Shown here piece by piece: positions 1 through 12,584 of a stretch of 64,000 bases of DNA. Each line of letters begins with the position of its first letter. Position 1 is the first letter of the stretch. A program made the position numbers and the translations under genes. This DNA comes from Microstegium vimineum (Eukaryota > Streptophyta > Magnoliopsida > Poales > Poaceae): contig CM039122.1 in the NCBI GenBank assembly GCA_022036555.1, forward strand, positions 50,675,072 through 50,739,071, in the 5' to 3' direction. The notes beneath the pieces were generated by a model. The model was not told the DNA's origin, did no database searches, and saw nothing but the letters and a program-made list of their open reading frames with translations.

Positions 1-527
1 TACGGTCGACGGGTTATCCGGGTATGGGTGATGACTTGATGGATTTGACCGAGGCAGTGAGCGCCCATGGCGTTAGGCGGGGACTGACCCCAGCATAGGA
101 TTCCCTTTATCCCATACCGGGAGCAGGTGAGCTGATCGAGCCTCCTGTTCGGGGGTCGTTCATTCGACCCCCTGTCCGTCACTTTGGGGGGTTGGAATCG
201 AGGGGGATTCGATCGACCTCTCTCCGTCATCTGAGGGATCGAGGTTGGGGGGCGCTCGTTCGATCCCCCTTTCAGTCGGTCGAGGGGTCGCGGCAGAGGG
301 TCATTCGTTCGACCCCTTCTCCGTCATTCAGGGGATCGAGGTCGAAGGTTACTCCACCTACCATCCCTCTAGTAATGGGCTGGCCCATGGCCTACCCTTT
401 CTATCGGTGGGGTAGGCCTTTGCCTGACGGGCCTTCCTCCATTGCTTGGTCGACTGTCGGATTTCGCCTGGATGTTTAGGCATTAGATTATCACAGGTTA
501 GGGTACCCCTTACCTTTGTACCCGACA
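1..527 (-). repeat. TE-A 3' LTR, partial
   Basis: This is the end of an LTR matching 30078-30603 at about 96% by eye, finishing in CCCGACA. About 820 bp of its other end lies left of the window. The purine-rich tract expected next to a 3' LTR is weak here (complement of about 528-545). Confidence 0.9.
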
Positions 528-1622
528 GTAGCCCCGAGCCTCTATGCGGATAAGAAGAATCCACATAGAGGCTTTTAGCGATGATCTGCAGAGTTAGTAT
601 ATGGTTTGATTCTCCGCGGGGTGCGCGCGAGCGCACCCCGCGGGGGTTGCTCCCGAGGCCCCTGAGGAGTGATTAAGGACTCCTCTAGGGGCTTTGATTT
701 GTAGCTTACCTAGAGGGAATGAGGTTAACTGGAGTCATAGTGCCCCATCGGGGGGTCAACTTTGTCTGCCAGGCTTTGGACGTTTTCGACCCTCTTTCGT
801 CGAGGGGTGTTGTGCGTAGTCGAGCCCCTGAGCCTCATGCGGCTGGACGTTGCTACCTCTTAGCATCCTTCCCATGGATCCTTGCGCTCGGATTGTGGGG
901 TGAAGAGCGTCGAGCTAATCTCGTTCGGACGAGCCTCGAAGTCCGCTGTGAGTTGGTAACGGGGAGATCCAAGTGAGAACTCGTGCCCCGTTCGATAGGG
1001 GTCGATAGAATCCTTGAGGCGTCCTCTTTAAGCGAAACCGTATGGGTTACCAAGGTGCCGACTCCGTTCGCTGAGAGTTGGTGGCTCGATGCCTCCCGTC
1101 GGGGGGATCCTTCGGTACTACCAGATTTTGCCTTGGATATGTCCCGGGGGGTCTCGAGAGTTCGTTCTCGAGCAGGGCCTCGTGTTGGCTCCCCCCTGGG
1201 TCATCCCTGACTCGGGTACTCGAGGGAGGCTGTCGAACCCTGTTTGAGGGCCAGCCTTCGCCCCCTTGAGATTTTAGGGGTGGACCGGAGTCCGTTTTAC
1301 TTCTCTGGGAAGGACCGTTCGAGGGTGACTGTCGAACCCGCGACCGTGGGGCTAGCCATCGACCCTCGAGGCTTCGAGGGACGAGTCGATGTCCGTTACT
1401 TTCCTCCGAAGGTAACGCTCCACATTCTCTGTCGTTGGTCATGGGCGCACCTTTTAAGGAGATGTCCCTTCGTCTCCGCGCGGCGGGCGTGGAGGGCGGC
1501 GAGAACCTCGACGTCGTGATAGGTGTCCCTTACTCTATGGATCCCTGAGGAGAGTTAGGTGGGCTCATTTAATGCAGAGATTTACCTGCCTTTTCGACGG
1601 ATCTGCCCGTTGCGTTTCCGTT
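528..1622. other. TE-A 3' non-coding region
   Basis: This stretch between the 3' LTR and the antisense gene has no credible gene. It is GC-rich and dense in the strings TCGAG and CTCGA, a signature of this element. Short frames on both strands overlap each other and resemble nothing recognised. It probably contains the upstream region of the antisense gene that starts at 1804. Confidence 0.6.
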
Positions 1623-1630
1623 CATATATA
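1623..1630 (+). promoter_or_regulatory. Candidate TATA box of TE-A antisense gene
   Basis: The string CATATATA lies about 180 bp before the likely ATG at 1804, on the strand opposite to gag-pol. TE-B has a TATA box in the equivalent place (4859). The spacing and the parallel support a separate promoter; no transcript evidence is available here. Confidence 0.45.
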
Positions 1631-1803
1631 CTGGGACAGGGCTTTGGCTTTCTTACGTTAGCCATCGCCTTCCTTGCCTCCTCGTTCCCGCCCTTGCCTT
1701 CGTAGTCCCCTGAGCTTCGCACCTGCGTGCATGAGTGAGGAGAGAAAAGATCGGGAACACACCTTCAACACCTGCCTCCGAACGCATCCGCTTCCCCGCT
1801 ACC

Positions 1804-3479
1804 ATGGCCAAATACGCCCTGCGCAGCCCTGATGCTTGGCTCCCTTCGACGGAGACCGCAGAGCGGTTGGGAGAGCTGGCGGGGAGCGGCCTTCTTTGGC
1901 CTGTCACTTCGGCGGACCGTCCGGAGTGGATGGCGCCGCCGGAGTCTCATGAGCCCAACCCACCGGAGGGCTACGTGGTCAGCTCGAGGCCTTCCACCGG
2001 GCGGGGCTGGGATCCCCCCAACCGTCTCTTGTGGGGGATCCTCAACCACTACGGCGTGGAGCTCCAGCACCTCTCCCCCAACGGCATCTCTCACGCGGCG
2101 GTCTTCACCGCCGTGTGCGAGGGGTACCTGTGGATGGAGCCCCACTAGGAGCTGTGGCTCCATCTGTTCGAGGCGAGCTTGTTTCATGCTCCGGCCGGGA
2201 ACGACCAACGGAGGATGACCCGGACGGGGTGCTGTAGCATCGTCGTCAAGAGGGCGGAAGACTGGATCCCGGTGAAGATCAAGTCGAGCCACGTGGGTGG
2301 CACTCCGGGTGGTTCTACCTGAGGAACGACAATGGCCTGCTTCCCCCTTACACTGGGTGGACAATTGAATCGAAGCCCTTCAACTGGAAGTACGGCGTCC
2401 CGCAGAGGAAGTAGAAGCGCCTCGACCACCTACTCATGGAGATTTCCCGCCTGAGGCGGGAGGGGCTTACGGCGGCGATCGTGGCATCGACCTTCCACCA
2501 ACGGTGGGTCGTACCGCTGATGGCCCGCCCGCTGCGCCTCAACGAGATGCGCCCTGGGGTGGATCTCAAGGGGTGCCGTCTTGTGGAGGACGTGTTGCCC
2601 GTCGAGAGGGTGGTCCATCGGGTGCGCGCCTCCTTCGTCGGCGCGTTCAATGTGGGGCACGTCGCCAACATCCCCATGGTGCCGGACCAGGGCCACATCG
2701 AGCTGGTACGTCGTTTCTTCCTCTGTCAATGTCCACTTTGTCCGTCTTGTCTGTCTCCCTTGCCTGCTCCCTAACTGCCTCGTGTTCCTCAGGGGAACGT
2801 CGTCTTCCAGAAGTCGCTGGCACCAGTGAAGGAGGAGCGGGACGACACCCAGGTGAGACGCCTACGGGCCGAGCAGGATAAGAGATACAAAGACAAGGAC
2901 AAGGAGACGAGGGGCACAAAGGCCCGAGAAAGAGAGGCACGTGACCAACGCCGGTCACGGTAGAGGCAAGCCGACCTCTCTGAGGAGGAGTCCCCCTTGG
3001 AGGAGGATGAGGATGAGGAGTCAAGCGGTGGCGAGGTTATTAAGGATAGCGACATGATGTGGGGGCATCGGGATGCGACCATTACTTCGAATCTGACGGA
3101 TGTCTCCTTTGTGCAGGAAGAGGAGTCAGAGGAGGAGGAACGCCCACACAAGGGGAGACCGCTGGTAGCGGAGAGGAGACGGGGTCGACATCGAGGTCGG
3201 CCCCGACTGCTTGGATCAAGTCGGGGGGTGAGCGCCCCGTGGCTTCCCAGGGTGAGGTGGCGCGACAGACGCGCAGCCGTTCGTCGCAGTCCCCATTAAG
3301 GGGCCGATCGAGTGCGCCACTGGCCCCTGCTCGGTCCAGCGCCCGGTCCTCGAGCCCGTCGACCCAGGAGGAGACCAAGGTGACGGCGACAAGGGCACCA
3401 TCGACCCCTGTCAAGACCATGACGCCGGCAGCGTCAACAGCTCCCGCCGTGTCCAGCGGCAGTAGTGGTGGTGGGAGTG
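1804..3479 (+). pseudogene. TE-A antisense gene, N-terminal part (Transposase_28 / 'putative gypsy type transposon' domain), split by TE-B
   Basis: From ATG 1804 the product contains PPEGYVVSSRPS, NRLLWGILNHYGVELQHLSP and VFTAVCEGYLWMEPH, the pattern I know from PF04195, a plant family of unknown function found antisense in gypsy elements. An in-frame TAG (2146-2148) cuts the domain and a frameshift follows before 2436, where PLRLNEMRPGVDLKGC resumes. A plausible intron runs 2706-2792 (GT..AG). Downstream is an acidic, Glu-rich, then Ser/Pro-rich stretch, which ends where TE-B was inserted at 3480; the gene resumes at 16537. The upstream ATG-less extension to 1735 adds residues unlike the family, so 1804 is preferred. 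Family assignment is from memory of sequence patterns; the broken state is directly visible. Confidence 0.75.
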
Positions 3480-4612
3480 TGTTGACACAAAAAGCGTCAG
3501 GATCTGCGAACACCTCGGGCTTATACCCGAAATTCAATATCCGAAGGCGTGCCAGTCGATTTGACCAGTTAATCGACAAGGACGATAACTAGAACAAGAT
3601 CCAATCCAGACAACGGCGATGCGCCCGGATGCTGGGATTGAAGCTTGATCAGGATAACTAGAGCAGAGCTGAACGAGGCAACAGCGATGCGCCCGGATGC
3701 CAAGGCTCAGAGGTACTCCCACGCGGAACTTGCAAGGATTTGACGGAGATCGGGGTGATGTAGCCCGTCGAAGCTTGAAGAACTCGTTGATAAACTACAG
3801 CTAATGTAGTAAAAGGTAAATTGCGATAAAAGTAGAATAAGAATAAAATTGGTTTGTTTGATATTGGATTGATTGTCATATACGTAGCCCTCGGGCACAT
3901 ATCTATACTCCCGCATGGAGAGTTGTACAAAGACACGACTCGTATCCTTCCTAAAACAAACTCCTAACTTTAAGGAAACTGACTCGCGTAGGAATCGGAT
4001 CTAAAACAATAATATTATTTTCCTAAACAAACACACATATTTTAAAGGAAAACAAACGACTCATGCAAGAGTCGGACCCAAACTGCTATAATAATACTGG
4101 TATAAAATCACCAGTTTCCTTATGTCTTCCCTTCGATGGAAACTTTCCATCGGCAGATCCCTTCAATCCGCGACTTCCCTTTTTGACCATCGACAGCCTT
4201 CTGCGGACATCAAGCGCTAAGTCACCCTATACTCATTGGCACCCTATGCCTATCGGCATCGGCAATATTTCCCGATCGACCACTTGTACTGGTAACTGTC
4301 TTCACCAATCGGTCCCTATCAGCAATCGGCAACCACTCTTCATCGCAATCGGCAATGTCTCCTCATCGGCAATCGGCAGCACTTCTTTATCGGCAATCGA
4401 CATCAGCGACTTTATAGCTTAAGCTATTCGACTTCACCAATTAACCTTTGTCGGCAAGGACCATCCAGCCTCCATCAGCAGCACACTTAGTCTTCCCGTA
4501 GCATACTCCCATCGGCAATATTGGCTCATGATTTCCTGATGCCGATGGAGAACGGCTGCTGACCAACACAAGTCTTAACTCATTTGACACGTGCCGAAAA
4601 ACGGTGTCAACA
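3480..4612 (-). repeat. TE-B 3' LTR (1133 bp)
   Basis: It begins TGTTGACAC and ends GTGTCAACA, a 9-bp terminal inverted repeat, and matches 15403-16536 at about 98%. The polypurine tract (minus-strand AACTGGGGGGCA) abuts it at 4613-4624. It holds a cluster of at least ten TCGGCA strings between 4148 and 4520. Confidence 0.95.
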
Positions 4613-4858
4613 CATGCCCCCCAGTTTCGGAGCGTATAATTTTAACGTGCCGAAATTCTCTCTGCTGTAGCCGTTACCTCCGAGATAAATGCACAGTTTC
4701 CTCGATCCCTGCGCGTGGAACCGCAACTTAATAATAAAATCCCTCGATTGTAGCACAAACAGTTGCAAGTCCACTCGATCATCGCGCGTATCTACCGCGG
4801 GCCTTTCCACATTCCTGCACAGTGTGAACCGAAATCCCAAAATACCCCTGTGTAAGGT

Positions 4859-4866
4859 TATAAAAG
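4859..4866 (+). promoter_or_regulatory. TATA box of TE-B antisense gene
   Basis: TATAAAAG stands about 160 bp before the ATG at 5025, on the strand opposite to gag-pol. It is a textbook plant TATA box, and it is followed by a leader with no ATG before 5025 in the coding frame. Confidence 0.6.
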
Positions 4867-5024
4867 TTATCGGGATCCAATCTGCTTTTTACCCCGAGTC
4901 CATTTTCACTTTTACATCCTCTGCCTTCGTCTTCAACCTCCAGCAGCGCCTCCAAAGAACACGAGCTCAAGCAACAGTTCTTTCCGCAATCCAAGGACGA
5001 ACCGCAAGCACTCCTTCAACTCCA

Positions 5025-8000
5025 ATGGCGATCCAAGTCGACATCCCCAAGGTAAAATCTTTTTTCCGGCCTCCTGCTAGTTCTTTTCCGCACGATTCCA
5101 GAACTTTCCCCGCTCCTTTTCTGATTCTTCCATTTTCCTTCTTTTCGAACCCTAGGAACTGTACAACAAGGTAGTGATCCCGCTTGCTCAGTCTAACTTC
5201 AGCTGCCTAGGCCCCATGGGGAATCCGGATCCCACCTTCATAATCAACGCAGAAACCAACCGAATCCCTTTTAGATCCGAATGTTTTGGTTTAGGACTGT
5301 GGAAGGATGCTTTCCGATCATGGCCCAAGCCTACCAAGGGGTGGAAAAACTGGTACCTCAGGGTAGCTAGGGCGCAGCAAGTCTACTGGCAAGAGCGCAA
5401 CTTGGACCAGTGCATTAGGCTCTCCATTGCCGATATGCTGATGGCTACCTCCTATTTCTGGTCGGACACCATGAATGCCTTCCTCTTCCGACACGGACCA
5501 GCCACCCCCACCCTTGCCGATGTCCACATGTTGACCGGCCTGGATGTCTCTTCGCCCGATACTTTCACCCTGTTCAACAGGAAAGCCGAGTACAAGGTGA
5601 ACACTCAGAACATCGACGGATGGACAGGCTACATCCACGAGTACCAGAAGACGGGATCGGTAAACCAACGGGAGCACACCATGTTCCTGAACATGTGGCT
5701 GGAAAAATTCATCTTCTGTGGCAGGGCAGTCGGACCGACCATTATGCACCTCCCTGCAACCGAGCTACTTGCCGATGAAACAAGGCTTCCCCTGGGCAGA
5801 TGCCTTCTTGGAGCAGTATACCGCCTTTTACATCAAGTATCTCAGAAGTTACTGCTAGGTGAACCCATCAGCAATCTTGGGGGTCCCTGGTGGTTCATCA
5901 ACATGTGGCTGAACGCCCATATGCAGAAAGCGCTTCAGTTTGACCTGTTCGCCCAACAATTCCCGAGGGATACATCGGAAGACTATCAGTATAGGGATGA
6001 TGAATCGGCAACTCGCCCTCTACTCAATTTTGGAGAGGCTATTATAGTGCTGCCAGGGACCGATGCCGATGTAGAGCAGTTCAGTGCATTTTTTTCAAAA
6101 GTTGTATAATGGACTTTCCTCCACGGAACGGCTCTGGTGGCCATATGTCGACAAAAACAATCAGTTCCCGCTGCTATTCAACCTTACCGATGGGAATGTG
6201 CCTGAGAACCAAGTAATCATGAAGGCCAGCATCACTCCCCGAGCTATTCCAGTGAACATCTTCGGATCTGGGAAGAATGTCCCTCCATCTTACGAGTTCT
6301 ACTACCCATCGACAGCGGCGAGACAACTGACATTTGGCCAACTACCGATTAAACTCTGCTACTCCAAAGTAGTGAAGCCCATGCAGACAATCTCCACTGC
6401 TCTAGACTGGAACAAGGTCATCAATCTTCCTCCCGATGCCGATATATCAGACATTGACTTGTCCTCTTGGTCACCAACCTCCTTCATCACGAATGAGTAC
6501 AAGTCCTGGTGGCAAGAATGGAGGCATCAATTATTCGCTAAGTCATCGCACCATTATCGGCACATGATTGACGCCGATCACATCATCCTCGATGACGCAG
6601 TAAGTCCTTATCCCGATGCGTTCCTCATTACTTTGCTTCCGTTATCGGTACTTATCCTTTTTGCGCTTGACAGGCCGATGATCCGATCCCTACGACGAGC
6701 AATAGTGGCAGACCCTTCAATCTTCGGATAATGGGTCCTATATCACTCATTGGCAACAAAGCCCCTACGCTAGCTGCCTTCACTCCTCAACAGGTACCTA
6801 TGCCGACACCTGCAAAAGCCAAGGCTACATTGGCCGCTGCTGCTGCCCTGACGCGGGTTCATGCAGTAAACTCATCCTTACCCATACCGATTACATACTG
6901 TTTTATCGGCAACATTTTATTTTGTATAACTTGCTTTATATTCTCAGGCAATGTGGTCATCGACAGCTGTTTCAAGTAGACAAGAACCTCCCAGTCCTAC
7001 TGCCGATGCCCCCCAGTCTTCGTCGTAACGGGCTGGACCTCCTACTGCCGCGCCAAAGAAGAAAAGGCGTCTGAGGCTGGCCAGCCCATCTTCGCCATCG
7101 GCTCCAACTGTACCATCAACTACCGATGCGCCACCAGCAGGACTGCCATCGGCTCCAGTTGCACCACCAATCGCCGATGCATCATTGGCAGAACCTTCAT
7201 CGGCTCCTATCCCTGATCACCCGATGGACGACGTCCCTGATCAGGAGACAACTCCACCCGCTGCAGCAGCGGAGGCGGCATCGGCATCGGCACCACCAGC
7301 CGAACTCCCCGATGAAGGAACAGTGTCGCCACCACCGGAGCCGGCCACATCGGAAGCGACGCCAGCAACAACGCCACCAGCACCAACGACGTCGACTGCT
7401 TCCCCAGCAGAGGCTCAGTCATCGGCAACTGCTGCCGATGTCCAAGATGAAGCTGGACCATCCAGTATGCCGAGTCCTAGGCAGGAGATCCGCTTCAAGA
7501 CGGTAAGTCAATTACCCTAAAGCTCATAGTATAATCTTACGATCGACATATTTTAACTCCTCTATTTTCGGGCCCAAGACTCTCCAGATAGTCTCTTCTC
7601 CTTCGGCCTCAACCCCCAGGATGAAGATGAACACCAAGGCCCCGTTCGAGCAGACAGCCTGTTCTCTTTCGCAATCGACATCCCCGATGACGATGAGGAG
7701 GAAGAAAGCTCTGTTCTAGCTCTATCGGCAGAGATCAAGTCCAAGCTTGAAGCACTGCTTTCCTTGCTGCTGCAAGACACACCCCAGCTCATCCAAGATT
7801 CATCCGTAGTAAGGATTGCTTTTAAGGATATCCAAGGGCACCTCCCTGCCGATATGGAAGAAATTCTTTTCCAGACAACCTTCCTTGACAGCAAACAAAT
7901 CCAGTACCAGAGGCTTTCCCGTCGTATTGCCGATAGGGCTGTCCAATCCAAGTCCGAGGAAGAGAAGCTTAAGTTCAAAAGTATTGCCGATGAAAAGCAC

Positions 8001-8318
8001 AAGGGCATCAGCCAAGCAGAAGTCTCCAACACCAACCTTGATCAAGAAATCACTCAGCTATCGGCAAAGAAGGAGGAGCTACTGGCTGAGTTACAGAAGG
8101 TTGAGGAGGCTTTGACTGCAGCCAACCAGCAGAAAGCCCAACTGTCCGACACCATCAGGGTTCTGCGGCAAGAGAGGGACCAGAATGCCCGACAAGCTAT
8201 TATGCTGAAGAAGAAGATCAAGCTAGTCGAGGGCTCTGCCGATGCCGATGCCGAGGAGATGGACGAGATAGAACAAATTCTCCTGCGTGCGATATCAGCC
8301 ATCCACTCTTTGTTGTAA
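5025..8318 (+). pseudogene. TE-B antisense gene: plant mobile domain (PMD, 'aminotransferase-like') protein with C-terminal coiled coil
   Basis: Exon 1 (5025-5051) encodes MAIQVDIPK. An intron (5052-5155) joins it in frame to ELYNKVVIPLAQ and a PMD-type core: ECFGLGLWKDAFRSWPKP, SDTMNAFLFRHGPATPTLAD and VHMLTGLDVSSPD. This family (PF10536) is shared by gypsy elements and by the Arabidopsis MAIL1/MAIN-type host proteins. At the seven-T run 6089-6095 the frame shifts by one and continues to 6599, which suggests one gained or lost T. Further introns are likely at 6600-6673 and about 7503-7578. The middle is Pro/Ala/Thr-rich. The end (about 7764-8318) is a Lys/Glu-rich coiled coil stopping at 8318. 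Splice sites after 6800 do not all keep frame and a TAA occurs near 7027, so either unseen splicing or decay is involved. Codons GCC GAT (Ala-Asp) are strikingly frequent. Function is unknown. Confidence 0.7.
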
Positions 8319-8427
8319 TCCATTTGTTGTATCGGCAAATATAACTCTGATACTTGGTTTTGGTTCTTGTAATATAACGTTTATACACTTTTACTGATGT
8401 TTCATAATTGGCATTCAAACGAGCATG

Positions 8428-9660
8428 CTATGCGTCTACCCATATGCTAGGGTAATACCTCTTTAAGTATTTGTCGTTGATCGCTCTAGAGAATGCAACT
8501 CCTTCGAGAGTTTCCAAAATGTAAGCATTGCCAGGAGCAGACTGTTTTACCCGATAAGGACCCTCCCAATTAGGAGACCACTTTCCAAACTTAGAGCTCT
8601 TGGTCCCGATCGGTAAAATCAACTTCCATACCAGATCGCCATCGGCAAACTCCCTCACCTTTACTTTCTTGTCATACCATCTGGCAACCCTCTTTTTATT
8701 CTCTTCAATACTAATCAATGCCCTCAACCGATGACCTGCTAAATCCTCTAACCCATCTTTCATCAGAGTAGCGTAATCGTCGGTTGTCAATTGATCCTGG
8801 AAAGATAATGGCCTAGAACCAGTTTTAACTTCCCAAGGCAGGACATCATCGTGTCCATAGACCAGCTGATATGGCGATACTTTGGTTGCACCATGACAAG
8901 CCATCCGATATGACCATAAGGCTTCGTTTAACACCACGTGCCACCTTCTAGGGTTTTCTTCAATCTTGCGCTTTATAAGCTTAATAACTCCTTTATTAGT
9001 TGCTTCAGCCTGACCGTTAGCTTGAACATAATAAGGAGAAGAGTTTAACACCTTGAAACCCATGCTAGCAGCAAACTCATCAAACTCTCCCGATGTGAAC
9101 ATGGTTCCTTGATCGGTAGTAATAGTCTGAGGAATACCAAATCGGTAAACAATGTGTTCTTTAACGAAATCCACCATGTTTGCCGATGTCACCTTCTTCA
9201 AAGGAATTGCTTCAACCCATTTAGTAAAGTAATCGGTAGCAACAAGTATAAACTTGTGCCCCTTACTCGATGGTGGATAAATCTGGCCGATAAGATCAAT
9301 AGCCCATCCTCTGAACGGCTAAGGCTTAATAATAGGATTCATTGCCGATGCAGGTGCCCTCTGTACATTACCAAACTTCTGACAATCCTGGCATCCATTG
9401 AAATAGTTGAAACAATCTTCAAGGATTGTCGGCCAATAATATCCATTCCGCCTAATCATGGACTTCATCTTGAATGCCGATTGATGCGCTCCACACACAC
9501 CTTCATGGATTTCACCCATCAACTCTTTTGATTCTTCTTTGCCAAGGCATCTAAGCAAAACTCCATCAATCGTCTGATAATACAACTCATCATCGAGGAG
9601 CACATACTTAGTAGCTTGGAACCTTAGACGCCTCTCAACTTTCTTAGATGGGTCCTTCAA
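8428..9660 (-). pseudogene. TE-B integrase
   Basis: The product starts MKDPSKKVERRLRFQ and shows an HHCC zinc-binding motif (EGVCGAHQS through CQDCQKF). The core follows: a DYFTKWVEA block, TTDQGTMF with the second Asp, and NGQAEATNKG with the catalytic Glu. It ends in a WEGPYRV segment typical of gypsy integrase C-termini. An in-frame TAG at about 9319-9321, just before PFRGWAIDLIG where Trp is usual, breaks it. It is also one base out of frame with the RNase H part upstream, near an AAAAGG string at about 9675-9680. The enzyme would insert element cDNA into host DNA. Confidence 0.85.
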
Positions 9661-11666
9661 GTAACCGGCAATCTCCTTTTCCAGTCATCGGCAACTGTTA
9701 CCGATGTCGTGACTCCTTGAATCGGTTGATACCCTGAAGCATTCTGTGCTAACCGATTGGCCTCTTCATTATGCAACCTAGGAATGTGCTCAAGGCGATA
9801 TTCTTTGAACTCTTTTAAACACTGCAAACATTTTTCATGGGCTGCAATCAAAACTTCACTTCGGCATTCATATGTTCCGATCAAATGGTTAATCACCAAC
9901 ATAGAGTCACTGAAGATTTCAACAGCATCGGCACGCACTTCCCTAAGTAATTCTAACCCCTTGAGTAAAGCTTGGTACTCAGCCTGATTGTTTGTTGAAG
10001 TAGCAACAATCGGCAACGAGATTTCATATTTCTGTCCTCGGGGTGAAATCAAGAGAATACCGATACCTGCTCCATCCTTGCACGTAGACCCATCAAAGAA
10101 TAAAGTCCAAGGAGCAATCTCAACAGAGCCCACCATATTACAATGCTGAGTAACAAAATCGGCCATTACCTGACCCTTAACAGCCTTAGCCGATTCATAC
10201 CTCAGGTCAAACTCTGAAAGTGCCAGGATCCACTTACCGATTCGTCCACTCAAAATCGGCATTGACAATATGTACTTGACCACATCATCTTTGCAGATAA
10301 CAGTGCATTCAGCCGACAGTAAATAATGCCTTAGTTTTGTGCAAGAGAAGTATAAATACAAGCATAATCTCTCTATGGCCGAATACCTAGTTTCAGCATC
10401 TACCAACCTTCTGCTCAGGTAATATATAACACGTTCCTTCCCTTCAAATTCTTGAATTAAGGCTAATCCGATAACACCATCATCGGCAGACAAATATAAC
10501 CTGAAAGGCTTCCCGTGTTGAGGTGGAACCAAGACCGGAGGGTTTACCAAATATTTCCTGATTTCCTCCAAGGCTAACTGCTGCTCTTCTTCCCATACAA
10601 ACTCTTGATCGGCTTTCAGCTTCAACAATGGACTAAAAGATTTAATCTTATCAGACAGATTGGATATAAACCTTCTAATGAAATTAATCTTGCCAATCAA
10701 GGACTGCAACTCAATCTTGTTTGTAGGAGCAACCACCTTGTTAATTGCATCATTAGATTTTCTGCCAATTTCAATGCCTCTCTGATGCACCATGAAACCC
10801 AGGAACTGTCCTGCCGATACGCCAAATGCACACTTGTTAGGATTCATCTTCAACCCATGCTCCCTCGTGCACTCCAATATTTTTTGCAAATCGGCAAGAT
10901 GCTTCTTGAAATCTCCAGACTTAACCACCACGTCATCAATGTAGATTTCAACTATCGTGCCGATATACTTATGAAAGATAAAATTCATTGCTCTCTGATA
11001 AGTAGCACCGGCATTCTTCAAACCAAAAGTCATGACTACCCATTCAAATAAGCCAACGTGACCTGGACATCGGAAAGCAGTCTTGGATATGTCTTCTTCA
11101 GCCATGAATATTTGATTGTACGCAGCATTACCATCCATGAAGCTAATAATTTGATGTCCAGCAGCAGCATCGATCAGCAGATCGGCAACGGGCATCGGGT
11201 AGCCATCCATCGGCGTAGCCTTGTTCAGATTCCTGAAATCAATGCAAACACGAAGTTTTCCATTCTTTTTATATACAGGAACCACATTAGAAATCCAATC
11301 GGCATATCGGCATTGCCGAATAAACCCAGCTTCGATTAACTTTGTAATCTCGGCCTTGACGTCAGGTAGAATAGTAGGATTGCATCGGCGCGCAGGTTGC
11401 CGATGTGGTTGAAAACCAGACTTGATGGGTAACCGATGTTCAACTATCGATCGATCTAAACCAGGCATCTCTATATAATCCCAAGAAAAACAATCTTTAT
11501 TCTCTTTCAATAAATCGGTTAACTGTTGTTTACATTGGGAATCTAACTTAGCGCTAATAAAAGTAGGCCTAGGTTTACTACCATCGCCGATGTCGATTTC
11601 GAGTAACTCATTGGCAGATGTGAAGCCTTGCCCCAGCTTTCCGTCGTCAGCGAACCGATCCATCAA
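9657..11666 (-). pseudogene. TE-B reverse transcriptase and two RNase H domains
   Basis: This is a 669-residue open stretch. RT motifs appear in order: YKKNGKLRVCIDFRNLNKAT, SFMDGNAAYNQI, FGLKNAGATYQRAMN and YIDDVVVKS (catalytic YIDD at 10932-10943). A first RNase H region (LYLSADDGVIG, VIYYLSRRL) has poorly kept catalytic residues. A second, archaeal-like RNase H follows (WTLFFDGSTCKDGAGIG, NNQAEYQALLKGL, EIFSDSMLVINH). The double RNase H is the mark of the Tat clade. The frame ends at 9657 because of a one-base shift into integrase. Apart from that end the RT itself looks intact. Confidence 0.9.
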
Positions 11667-12584
11667 AACTCTTCTTCAGGACCGACTGCTTGGATTAGTT
11701 TGATGCGGTAATCGGCAACTTTGAGGAACTCCTTGTCCCAGGCTTCACCAGATATGCACCTGGTCTGTTCATAAGTTTCCGATTCTGCCGATGCAATAGT
11801 AGATGGGGCTTCACTTCGGACGACTTCAATTCTGTCCCTGATCCACTGTACAAGGCTCTGATGCATAGTAGAAGGAATGCAGCAATTGGCGTGGATCCAA
11901 TCCCTTCCGAGGAGCAAGTTGTAAGTCCCTTTGCCACTGATTACAAAAAAACATTGTCGGCAAAGTTTTACTGCCGATGGTTAAGTCAACACATACGGCT
12001 CCCATAGCCGTCGACACATTGCCTTCGAAGTCGTTGAGCTTCATGTCGGTCTTGACTAAGTCCTGATCGCCTTTCCCAAGCTTTCTGAACACGACATATG
12101 GCATTATATTGATCGACGCGCCGCCATCCACCAACATCTTCGTCATCGGCTATCCATCCACTTTGCCCTTAACAAACAAAGCTCTCAGGTGCTGCCCCTC
12201 ATCATCGGCAGGCTTTTCAAAGACAGCCGTCATCGGATCTAGCATCAATTGCGCCATCTCAGCAGGCTCCTCATCATCACTGACAGGTGCCATGAACTCC
12301 ATCGGCAACATGACAACCATGTTTATGTCTGCCGATGGATCCCTGTCCTTGCGCTTTGGCCTCCATTGCTTCTCCCTTGAGGGTTCTGCATCGTCATATA
12401 GGTCATCACGACGTTGGCGCTGAATCCTTCTCTTCTGGGTCTTGGTCAGACCCTTGGGGCACCACTGAGGAAGCTTAGTCTTCCAGACGGGCTGGCGCTG
12501 CTTCCCGCTGCCTGCATCGACACTCCTTCCGATGTTGGGATCTCTGGAGAATACCTCCTCGTCAGGTACTCTTGCATTATCCAT
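11663..12584 (-). pseudogene. TE-B aspartic protease region
   Basis: The segment 11826-12146 contains LVDGGASINIMPY, the gypsy-type aspartic protease active site with DGGAS in place of DTGAS, and the second conserved block LGRDWI follows in another frame (11663-11917). The region 12150-12584 upstream is the Lys/Arg-rich gag-protease linker. At least two frame changes separate these pieces, so the protease would not be made as one chain. Confidence 0.75.

Noticed and set aside
4148..4520. CRISPR-like array of TCGGCA repeats
   Set aside because: Repeats are 6-7 bp at irregular spacing inside an LTR of a plant retrotransposon; no direct-repeat/spacer structure.
7126..7506. His/Arg/Gln-rich frame overlapping the PMD gene linker
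   Set aside because: It is a shifted reading of the Pro/Ala/Thr-rich linker; the neighbouring frame (from 7185) fits the gene and its splice site.
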